DNA from: Sinorhizobium garamanticum
GTDB lineage: Bacteria > Pseudomonadota > Alphaproteobacteria > Rhizobiales > Rhizobiaceae
NCBI RefSeq assembly: GCF_029892065.1
Contig: NZ_CP120373.1
Coordinates: 682,001 to 746,000, forward strand
Length of the DNA: 64,000 bases
Reading direction: 5' to 3'
Under the pieces are notes generated by a model. That model was not told where the DNA came from, did not search any database, and worked only from the letters and a program-made list of their open reading frames with translations. The position numbers and the translations under genes were made by a program. This document shows positions 9,116 to 16,032 of this stretch, piece after piece. The first letter of the stretch is position 1, and the number at the start of each line of letters is the position of its first letter.

Positions 9116-9763
9116 TCAAGCCGCTGCCACGGTGCCAATCTTGGAAAGCTGGATGACTGCCTGGGTGCGGCTGTCCACGTTGAGCTTCAGCAGGATCGCT
9201 GAAACATGGGCCTTGATCGTCGCCTCGGAGACGCCAAGCTCGTAGGCGATCTGCTTGTTGAGCAGGCCCTCGGCAAGCATGCTGAGCACGCGCGACTGCT
9301 GCGGCGTCAGCGTCTGCAGCCGATGCAGGAGATCGGCCACTTCCGGTTCATATTCCTGATTCTGGTCGTAACCCGCCGGCACGAAAACTTCACCGGCGAT
9401 CACCTTGGTGATGCCGTCGCGAATTTCGTCGATGCCAGCAGACTTGGAGAGGAACCCGGCCGCACCTAGATCGATCGCACGATGAATGGTCGCCGGATCG
9501 TCGTGGGCCGAGACAATCATCACCGGGAGGCTCGGAAACTCCGCTCGCAACGCAATGAGGCCTGAAAGACCGCTGACGCCGGGCATCGTGAGGTCCAATA
9601 GCATCAGGTCGGCATCCGGATACTCGGCCGCGGCTTTGCGTGCGGCCGCGAAGTCACCGGCTTCGACTATACCCGGAGCATCGGCCATGCCGCTCAGCGC
9701 CTGGCGCATTGCACCACGAAAAAGCGGGTGGTCATCGGCGATGATGATGGTCATTTCCGGCAT
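9116..9763 (-). CDS. LuxR/NarL-family response regulator, CrbR-like
   Basis: A 215-residue two-domain regulator. The N-terminal receiver has the acidic pair in IIIADDHPLFR, the phospho-acceptor Asp in LMLLDLTMPG, and a conserved Ser in VSAHDD. The C-terminal helix-turn-helix (LTPQQSRVLSMLAEGLLNKQIA ending ATIKAHVSAIL) is the NarL/LuxR type. It converges on the transporter-fused hybrid kinase, and in the CrbS/CrbR (MxtR/ErdR) systems such a regulator activates acetyl-CoA synthetase when acetate is present. Partnership and target are inferred from that arrangement. ATG 9754 is an alternative start. Confidence 0.85.
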   Translation of the reverse strand: MPEMTIIIADDHPLFRGAMRQALSGMADAPGIVEAGDFAAARKAAAEYPDADLMLLDLTMPGVSGLSGLIALRAEFPSLPVMIVSAHDDPATIHRAIDLGAAGFLSKSAGIDEIRDGITKVIAGEVFVPAGYDQNQEYEPEVADLLHRLQTLTPQQSRVLSMLAEGLLNKQIAYELGVSEATIKAHVSAILLKLNVDSRTQAVIQLSKIGTVAAA

Positions 9764-9852
9764 TGGATGCTCCCTCCCAAGAGCCTCAGCCCCGGACCCT
9801 GCGCATCCTCCAACGCGCCGGATCGCGTCTCAATGGTTCGTGCCAGTACCCG

Positions 9853-10302
9853 TCAGGTCTTTTGCGGCACCTCGGTACCATCGGTGGAACCGTCTCCGCT
9901 CCCTTCGAGATCCTTCACGATCTCCATGAACTTGCGCATCATTCTTTCCATGATGCTCATCGTCCGGTCAATCTCTTCATCGCTCGGAAGAGCCGGTTTC
10001 ATCGCAGTTTCACCGCTTTTGACGGCCTTTTCCAGCGCCTCGACGCGTTTGGTCAAGAGATCGATCTCTCGCTCCAAGGCCGCCCGCTCATCGGCTGCCA
10101 TCCGGCAGACCAGTTCGCCGTCCTTTTCCCGGCACAGCGTCACCTCGCCCGTCTCGGTGTCGAGCCGCGCGATGCCAGTGTCCGATTTCTGCATGCTATA
10201 GCGCCCCGGGGAAACTTCCTGCGTGTAGGCAGACGCGACCCAGCCGAGCGTCAAGCCCATCGCGAGTGCCGCCATCGCCAGTGCCGCAACTAAATTCCTC
10301 AT
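9853..10302 (-). CDS. Conserved hypothetical exported coiled-coil protein
   Basis: A 149-residue protein I cannot assign to a named family. Residues 1-25 (MRNLVAALAMAALAMGLTLG) read as a signal peptide or membrane anchor. A short segment with two cysteines (TLCREKDGELVCRM) follows, then a heptad-like helix around residues 70-95 (ERAALEREIDLLTKRVEALE) suggests a coiled coil, and a second helix is methionine-rich (SIMERMMRKFMEIV). GGAGGGG lies 10 bases before ATG 10302. It is probably a periplasmic or membrane-attached protein; function is unknown. Confidence 0.7.
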   Translation of the reverse strand: MRNLVAALAMAALAMGLTLGWVASAYTQEVSPGRYSMQKSDTGIARLDTETGEVTLCREKDGELVCRMAADERAALEREIDLLTKRVEALEKAVKSGETAMKPALPSDEEIDRTMSIMERMMRKFMEIVKDLEGSGDGSTDGTEVPQKT

Positions 10303-10407
10303 GACAGCCCCTCCATTGGATGCTGCGGAAATCCGCCTTCCGTGGTGGACAAGCGCCAATATTTGCGGCAAGGCCACGATTGGGTTTCACGACGGACAAG
10401 CGGGCAC

Positions 10408-10755
10408 ATGAACGCCATTATATACAAGATCGTTCCGGCACTTCTATGGCAGGAGGCGCGGAGAGCAGGACAGTTCACGGGGGCGCCAGTCGACCTCGCC
10501 GATGGCTTCATCCATTTCTCGACCGGGGATCAGGTCGTCGAAACGGCCACAAGGCACTTCGAAGGGCAGGACGGCCTGCTTCTCATCGCCATCAACGGCG
10601 CCGCCCTTGGCGGCAAGCTGGTCTACGAACCTTCGCGCGGCGGCGCGCTGTTTCCGCATCTCTACGGGCCGCTCCCGCTCGATGCGGTGATCTGGGAGAA
10701 GCCTTTGCCATTGGGTGCCGACGGCCTCCACGTCTTTCCCGAGCTTCTACCATGA
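10408..10755 (+). CDS. DUF952 family protein
   Basis: A 115-residue cytoplasmic protein with the DUF952 signature (IYKI at the start, DGFIHFST, and a C-terminal FPHLYGPLPLDAV). The family is widespread in Proteobacteria, resembles ADP-ribosyltransferase-like folds, and has no established activity. ATG 10408 is chosen because the alignment-like IIYKIV motif starts four residues in. Its stop codon overlaps the pyrD start (ATGA), so the two genes are translationally coupled and probably co-transcribed. Confidence 0.85.
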   Translation: MNAIIYKIVPALLWQEARRAGQFTGAPVDLADGFIHFSTGDQVVETATRHFEGQDGLLLIAINGAALGGKLVYEPSRGGALFPHLYGPLPLDAVIWEKPLPLGADGLHVFPELLP

Positions 10756-11840
10756 TCGACGCCCTGAAACTCCTCTCACGCCGCGGCCTGTTCCTTCTCG
10801 ATCCAGAGGCCGCGCACGGCCTATCGATCAAGGCACTCAAGAGCGGGCTCGTGCCGAGTTGCGCGGCGCCGGCCGATCCGCGCCTCAAGCAGGAGATCGC
10901 CGGCCTTACCTTCACCAATCCGATCGGCATGGCGGCCGGGTACGATAAGAACGCGGAGGTGCCGGAGGCACTCCTGAAGATCGGTTTCGGGTTCACCGAA
11001 ATCGGCACGGTCACGCCGAGGCCACAGCCCGGCAATGACAAGCCGCGCGTCTTCCGGCTGGTGGAAGACCAGGCTGTCATCAACCGACTCGGCTTCAACA
11101 ACGAAGGCCATGGAGCCGCGCTCGCGCGCCTTCAGGGCTGCTCGCGCCAGGCACTGATCGGCGTCAATATCGGAGCCAACAAGGATAGCACGGATCGTAT
11201 CAGCGACTATGTGGCGGGGATCCGAACGTTCTATCCGGTCGCACGCTATTTTACGGCCAACATCTCGTCGCCGAACACGCCGGGCCTGCGCGACCTTCAA
11301 GCACGCGAAAGCCTGGCAGCACTGCTTACGGCTGTCCTCGCGGCCCGCGACGAGGAAGCAAAGAAAAGCGCAAAACGAATCCCGGTCTTCTTGAAGATCG
11401 CCCCTGATCTCACCGACGAAGGAATGGACGACATCGCGGCAGAAGCGTTGGCGCATGATCTTGACGGCTTGATCGTCTCCAACACCACACTTGCGCGCGA
11501 CGGATTGAAGGATCGGCGACAGGCTCAAGAAGCAGGCGGGCTTTCCGGCAGGCCGCTTTTCGAAAAATCGACGGCCGTGCTCGCGCGGATGCGCAAGCGC
11601 GTCGGCCCTGCCCTGCCGATCATCGGCGTTGGCGGCGTCCACTCGGCAGAAACCGCAGCGGAGAAAATCCGCGCCGGCGCCGATCTCGTCCAGCTCTATT
11701 CCTGCATGGTCTATGAGGGGCCAGGCCTGCCTGGCCGGATCGTGCGGGGCCTATCCGAGCTCTGCGATCGCGAGCAGCTTGCCTCGATCCGCGACATCCG
11801 CGACAGCCGGCTGGGCTACTGGACTGCACGAAACGCCTGA
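10752..11840 (+). CDS. pyrD: Dihydroorotate dehydrogenase (quinone), class 2
   Basis: A 362-residue flavoprotein of class 2 length. It oxidises dihydroorotate to orotate in pyrimidine synthesis and passes electrons to membrane quinone. The N-terminal helix pair (LSRRGLFLLDPEAAHGLSIK) is the membrane-association extension of class 2 enzymes. FTNPIGMAAGYDKNAE, GTVTPRPQPGN, NRLGFNN and NISSPNTPGLR are family motifs, and Ser in the last motif region is the catalytic base. The start overlaps the DUF952 gene by 4 bases. The 3' end overlaps the convergent MATE gene by 25 bases. Confidence 0.96.
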   Translation: MIDALKLLSRRGLFLLDPEAAHGLSIKALKSGLVPSCAAPADPRLKQEIAGLTFTNPIGMAAGYDKNAEVPEALLKIGFGFTEIGTVTPRPQPGNDKPRVFRLVEDQAVINRLGFNNEGHGAALARLQGCSRQALIGVNIGANKDSTDRISDYVAGIRTFYPVARYFTANISSPNTPGLRDLQARESLAALLTAVLAARDEEAKKSAKRIPVFLKIAPDLTDEGMDDIAAEALAHDLDGLIVSNTTLARDGLKDRRQAQEAGGLSGRPLFEKSTAVLARMRKRVGPALPIIGVGGVHSAETAAEKIRAGADLVQLYSCMVYEGPGLPGRIVRGLSELCDREQLASIRDIRDSRLGYWTARNA

Positions 11841-13183
11841 GCGGCACGGCGCGGCACGAGGACCAGCAGGAACACCCCGCGCATCAGCAGGAACAGGTTG
11901 AGTCCTGCCCAGAGCCCGTGATTGCCGAAGGCCGGGATCAGTATGCCGAGCGCGAGCACATAGCCGATAAAGGCTGCCAGCATCATGTTGCGCATGTCGC
12001 GCGACCAGGTGGCGCCGATGAAAACACCATCCATCAGGAAGGCGAGTGCGCCGGTCAGCGCCGTCAGCGCCGCCCAGGGCATGTATTCGTAAGCGAGTGC
12101 CCGCACATCCGGCGCGGTCGTCAGCACGTCGACCAGCGCATCCCCGAAGACGAGAAAGCCAAGGGTCGTCAGTGCGGCGAGCCCAAGGGACCAAAGCGCG
12201 GTCATCCGCAACGCGCGATCGAAGGCCGGACGATATCCGGCACCGATCGATCGTCCGGTTAGCTGCTCGGCCGCATTGGCGAGGCCGTCGAGATAGTATC
12301 CTGCGACCAGGAAAATCGTCATCAGCACGGCGTTGGCGGCGAGCGTCACAGGCCCGAACGACGTGCCGATCCGCGTCATCAGCGTGAAGGCGGCGAGCAA
12401 CACGAAGGAGCGGATCATGATGTCGCGGTTGAGACCGAACATCGGCTTCAGCCGCTCGCGGGCGAAGATGGTGGCCCAGTCCGGGGCATCGCGCCGGTCA
12501 AATCGTCCATAGACGATCGCGAAGCCTGCGAGTGCACCGATAACTTCGCCCGTCACAGCCGCCAACGCTACACCCGTCACGCCCCAACCGAGAACGAGGC
12601 CGAGCAGGATGGCGAGCACGATGTTGATGCCGTTGATGAGCGCCTGCAGCAAGAGGCCGATCGAGCCCTCGCCTCGCCCGAGGACGAAGCCGAGGATCGC
12701 ATAGTTGGCGAGCGCCGCCGGCCCTGACAGGATCCGATAGAAGAAATACGTGCGCGTGACCGCTTCGACCTCGGCACCCGGCGCCATCAGCCACAGGCCG
12801 GCAGCAAACAGCAACGGCGAGAGAACGACGATGGCGACGCCGGAGACAAGCGCGATCACCAGCGACCGCCAGAAGACCGCCTGCTGTTCCCGGCGGTCGC
12901 CCCGTCCATAGGCCTGCGCCACAAGACCTGTCGTGGAAGCCCGGAGGAAGTTGAAGGTCGTAAAAATCAGGTCGAACATCACGGCGCCAATCGCGAGCCC
13001 GGCCAGCAGGTCAGCCCGCCCGAGGCGGCCGACCACCGCAGTGTCGACGAGGCCAAGCAGCGGCGTCGTCAAAAACCCAAGCGTCATCGGCAAGGCGATC
13101 GAAAAGATCAGCCTGTTGGTGACGTGAAACGGGCCGGCTTCGCCGGCGTGCGCTTCGCGTTCGAGGGTTTCCGTGGCAGCCAT
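11816..13183 (-). CDS. MATE-family efflux transporter (DinF-type)
   Basis: A 455-residue inner-membrane protein with about 12 hydrophobic segments, the MATE norm. The first segment region (FSIALPMTLGFLTTPLLGLVDTAVVGRLG) is the typical MATE start, and the homologous second half begins near NRDIMIRSF. Such pumps export drugs or metabolites in exchange for sodium or protons; the DinF branch is linked to oxidative and DNA stress. ATG 13183 lies 8 bases after AAGGA; a TTG two codons earlier is less likely. The substrate cannot be predicted. Confidence 0.9.
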   Translation of the reverse strand: MAATETLEREAHAGEAGPFHVTNRLIFSIALPMTLGFLTTPLLGLVDTAVVGRLGRADLLAGLAIGAVMFDLIFTTFNFLRASTTGLVAQAYGRGDRREQQAVFWRSLVIALVSGVAIVVLSPLLFAAGLWLMAPGAEVEAVTRTYFFYRILSGPAALANYAILGFVLGRGEGSIGLLLQALINGINIVLAILLGLVLGWGVTGVALAAVTGEVIGALAGFAIVYGRFDRRDAPDWATIFARERLKPMFGLNRDIMIRSFVLLAAFTLMTRIGTSFGPVTLAANAVLMTIFLVAGYYLDGLANAAEQLTGRSIGAGYRPAFDRALRMTALWSLGLAALTTLGFLVFGDALVDVLTTAPDVRALAYEYMPWAALTALTGALAFLMDGVFIGATWSRDMRNMMLAAFIGYVLALGILIPAFGNHGLWAGLNLFLLMRGVFLLVLVPRRAAQAFRAVQ

Positions 13184-13225
13184 GGTCAAGTTCCTTGTGG
13201 GCGACCGCCCCTCAAGGGAATCAGG

Positions 13226-13729
13226 TCAGCCGGACAGCACCATGGCCCAATAGGGGCGGTTTCCGGAAGCGGAATTCTGCGCCACGGCAACACCGAGGCC
13301 ACGGTAGCTGCCGAGCATGTTTTCGAGATGCTTTGGGGAATGGTACCAGGCGTTATAGGCACTCTCCGCATCGTCCTGGCCCATGGCAATGTTTTCCGCG
13401 GCCGGAAGCGTGACACCCTGCTGTTTCATCCGGTCGTAGAAACTGTCGCGCCAGCCGATGTTGTGCTGCATCTTGCCGACACGCGCCATGCGCGCCGCCT
13501 GGCTCAGCGCAGCAACCGAGGCGACCGGGTCGTGAACAAGGGCCGTCATCCCGCGATCCTTCCGCAGCGTATTGACGTAGCCAAGTGTCGCTGTCGTCTG
13601 GTCGCTTCCGCTGCCTTCGCCAGTAGATAGGAGGTTTGATGTCGTGCAGCCGGCAAGCACGCCGAGTGAGAGGAAACCGCCAGCCCGCAACAGGACGCGC
13701 CTGCGGATTAGAAACTGCTGATGCTGCAT
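13226..13729 (-). CDS. CAP (SCP/PR1)-domain lipoprotein
   Basis: A 167-residue protein. A basic start and hydrophobic stretch end in the lipobox LAGC at about residue 28, so it is probably lipid-anchored in the envelope. The CAP domain follows with YVNTLRKDRGM, HNIGWRDSFYDRM, AENIAMGQDDAESAYNAWYHSP and HLENMLGS, matching the bacterial CAP repeat with its conserved His and Glu. Bacterial CAP proteins have no settled activity. It is followed downstream by MATE and preceded by the DUF6460-type gene with only two bases between them, so the two likely share a transcript. Confidence 0.8.
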   Translation of the reverse strand: MQHQQFLIRRRVLLRAGGFLSLGVLAGCTTSNLLSTGEGSGSDQTTATLGYVNTLRKDRGMTALVHDPVASVAALSQAARMARVGKMQHNIGWRDSFYDRMKQQGVTLPAAENIAMGQDDAESAYNAWYHSPKHLENMLGSYRGLGVAVAQNSASGNRPYWAMVLSG

Positions 13730-13731
13730 GC

Positions 13732-13998
13732 TTACCGTCGATAGCTCAAAACACGAAGAATGAGGAAGGCGGGAATGACGATCGCGGCGCCGAGCAACAG
13801 ATAGTCGCCGACCCGTCCGAGGGCCGCGAAACCCGTACGCCACAGGTCGAGAAGGAAATTGCGAACGGCGAAATAAACATCGACCGGATACCAGTCGAAC
13901 ACTGTCATGACGAAACCGACGAGGATCGACACGACGACGAGCTTGACCAGTACGCGCAGCGGCGTGTCCCCGAGAAACTTGTTAAGTCCGTCCGACAT
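13732..13998 (-). CDS. Small membrane protein, DUF6460-like
   Basis: An 88-residue protein with two hydrophobic segments (LVKLVVVSILVGFVMTVF and LLLGAAIVIPAFLILRVL) separated by WYPVDVYFAVRNFLLDLW. This pattern recalls the small DUF6460 membrane proteins of Rhizobiales. ATG 13998 is preceded by AGGAG at a good distance; longer readings of the same frame run antisense through the methyltransferase gene and are not credible. Its stop lies two bases before the CAP lipoprotein start. Function is unknown. Confidence 0.75.
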   Translation of the reverse strand: MSDGLNKFLGDTPLRVLVKLVVVSILVGFVMTVFDWYPVDVYFAVRNFLLDLWRTGFAALGRVGDYLLLGAAIVIPAFLILRVLSYRR

Positions 13999-14145
13999 CG
14001 GCGAGAATTCTCCTGTTTCACCTTCACATAAGCCGCCTTCACCGAGGTCGCAAGGCGCAAGAGAATGCGAGTTGCGTCGTCTTTCAGATTCCGCTTGTAT
14101 TTTGCCGTGGCCAGCGCCAGAAGCGTCCATCGCAACCACACCGTC

Positions 14146-15090
14146 ATGTCGATGACCCTCAACCAGCTCTCCTCCGGCGACCTGATCGCCGATCGCCGCG
14201 CCGACTACGCAAGAATGCTCGCCGAAGCCGGCGAGCCGCAGAGCGCGGCGGAACTGATGGCCCAGGCCCTCGAACGCGCCCCGGACTGGGCGGCCGGCTG
14301 GTTTCGGCTGGCGGACTATGAGGAAAAATCTGGCCGAAGAGAGGCAGCGATCGAGGCACTCCGCAACACGCTGCGGCTCAGTTCTGAGGACATTTTCGGC
14401 GCCGGTCTGAAACTCGCCCTTCTCGGCGCGACCGAGACGCCCGAACAGCCGCCGAGCGTCTATGTCGAACGCCTGTTCGACGACTATGCGGAACGCTTCG
14501 ACAAGGCCCTCGTCGAAAAGCTCGACTACAGCGTACCCGAAAAGCTCGCCGCGCTGATCGACCGGGCGACCGACGGCCGTCGTTTTCATCACGTCACCGA
14601 CCTCGGTTGCGGCACTGGTCTTTTCGGCGAGCGCATCCGCCATCGCTGCGCCTATCTCGAAGGCTTCGACCTTTCCACCAACATGCTGGCCAAGGCGGAG
14701 GCAAAGGCGATCTACGATCGTCTGGCGCAGGCGGACCTGTCGCTTGTGCCGGAGGATTCAGGCGCGTTGGGCGATTTTCCCACCGCAAGGGCCGATCTCG
14801 TCAGTGCGGCGGATGTGTTGATGTATCTCGGCAATCTCGAAAATGTCTTCGTGATCGCCGACCAACTGCTCGCACCCGCTGGTCTCTTTGCCTTTTCGGT
14901 CGAGGACGCTGCAACGGACGAGGCTTTCATCCTCCGGCCCTCGCTGCGTTACGCGCATTCCGAACCCTATATCGCCGATCTCTGCGCCAAACGCGGATTT
15001 TCGCTGATCAAAACGGAACGCACGGTCATTCGCATGGATGCCGGAAAGCCGATCGCGGGAATTCTCTTTCTTGCGCGCAAGCCTGCATAG
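14146..15090 (+). CDS. TPR-containing class I SAM-dependent methyltransferase
   Basis: A 314-residue cytoplasmic protein. Residues 20-90 hold two TPR-like helix pairs (AEAGEPQSAAELMAQALERA, AGWFRLADYEEKSGRREAAI). The C-terminal Rossmann domain has the SAM-binding motif VTDLGCGTGLFG, an acidic residue after the second strand (EGFDLSTNMLAKA), and a Methyltransf_11-like core. The combination is known in Alphaproteobacteria as predicted TPR-containing methyltransferases. The acceptor substrate is unknown. ATG 14146 or ATG 14152 are both possible; no strong ribosome site decides. It is divergent from the DUF6460/CAP pair. Confidence 0.8.
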   Translation: MSMTLNQLSSGDLIADRRADYARMLAEAGEPQSAAELMAQALERAPDWAAGWFRLADYEEKSGRREAAIEALRNTLRLSSEDIFGAGLKLALLGATETPEQPPSVYVERLFDDYAERFDKALVEKLDYSVPEKLAALIDRATDGRRFHHVTDLGCGTGLFGERIRHRCAYLEGFDLSTNMLAKAEAKAIYDRLAQADLSLVPEDSGALGDFPTARADLVSAADVLMYLGNLENVFVIADQLLAPAGLFAFSVEDAATDEAFILRPSLRYAHSEPYIADLCAKRGFSLIKTERTVIRMDAGKPIAGILFLARKPA

Positions 15091-15175
15091 AACGCAAGGC
15101 TGCCACGCGAAAATAGGTCAGCATTGCTTACATATTTTTCTTGAATGTTTTGTGCATTGCAGCAATGCTGATGGT

Positions 15176-15278
15176 CTACAGCGGTGCGCGTCCAATCGGA
15201 CGCGCTAACGTCGCTGTAGCACTTTGAAATGCTGCATGATTTCGTCCTTAAATCGATTCCCACTTAAGGATCATGCAG
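15176..15278 (+). repeat. RIME-type mosaic element, full copy
   Basis: Module A arms CTACAGCG / CGCTGTAG with inner stem CGTCC / GGACG. Module B runs CTGCATGATT ... GATCATGCAG. A separate perfect palindrome (GCATTGC-A-GCAATGC, 15154-15168) lies just before it. Confidence 0.9.
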
Positions 15279-15297
15279 CAGCAATCGGGGTTTCGTC

Positions 15298-15933
15298 ATG
15301 GCACAGATCAGCAGCGTCTTCGGTCTTTGGAATACCAGCCCCACCCGGCACACGCCTGTCGAGGACGTGCAAGGCATCTTTTCCGGCAGCCTCGTGGCCG
15401 CGCTCGGGCTCTATTTCCTCGCGAGTGCCGGACTTCTGACCGGCAGCACCGCCGGCGTCGCCTTCCTGCTGCATTACGCGACCGGCGTGAACTTCGGGCT
15501 TGCCTTCTTTCTCCTCAACCTGCCGTTCTTCTATCTCTCGCTGAAGCGGCTCGGGCCGGCCTTCACGATCAAGACCTTCATCGCCATCGCGTTGACGTCG
15601 TTTTTGACCGACACGCAATCGCGTCTGTTTGAGATCGGCGCGATCCATCCCGCCTGGGCGGCGCTTCTCGGCGGCCTGCTGCTCGGGTACGGCGTTCTGG
15701 CGCTCTATCGCCACCGCGCGAGCCTCGGCGGCGTCGGCATCTTGGGCATCTATCTGCAGGAGCGCTTCGGTATTCGCGCCGGATTGGTGCAACTCGCGAT
15801 CGACATGGTCGTCCTCGCCACGGCCTTCGCAGTGACGACGCCGCCCGTCGTCGTCTGGTCCGTGCTCGGCGCGGTCGTCCTCAACCTGTTCGTGGCCATC
15901 AACCACCGCGCCGACCGGTATATTGCGCTTTGA
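15298..15933 (+). CDS. YitT-family membrane protein
   Basis: A 211-residue protein with five to six hydrophobic segments. The motif GLLTGSTAGVAFLLHYATG after the first helix and RASLGGVGILGIYLQERFG in the second half are the duplicated glycine motifs of the YitT/DUF161 family. The family is found in the inner membrane across bacteria; transport is suspected but unproven. It is shorter than Bacillus YitT, lacking the C-terminal DUF2179 domain. A RIME copy lies directly upstream, so the promoter must lie within or before it. Confidence 0.85.
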   Translation: MAQISSVFGLWNTSPTRHTPVEDVQGIFSGSLVAALGLYFLASAGLLTGSTAGVAFLLHYATGVNFGLAFFLLNLPFFYLSLKRLGPAFTIKTFIAIALTSFLTDTQSRLFEIGAIHPAWAALLGGLLLGYGVLALYRHRASLGGVGILGIYLQERFGIRAGLVQLAIDMVVLATAFAVTTPPVVVWSVLGAVVLNLFVAINHRADRYIAL

Positions 15934-16032
15934 CTGAATGTTCCTCGCGCGGTAGCCGACGAGTCAGGGTGTCCGCGGCAATACCCATGCGCGGACTTCT
16001 CTTTTCCCGAACATGATCTACTTTTGTTCCCC

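Noticed and set aside
13732..14643. Long reading of the DUF6460-like gene (303 codons)
   Set aside because: The upstream part is antisense to the methyltransferase; only the last 88 codons have membrane protein character and a ribosome site.
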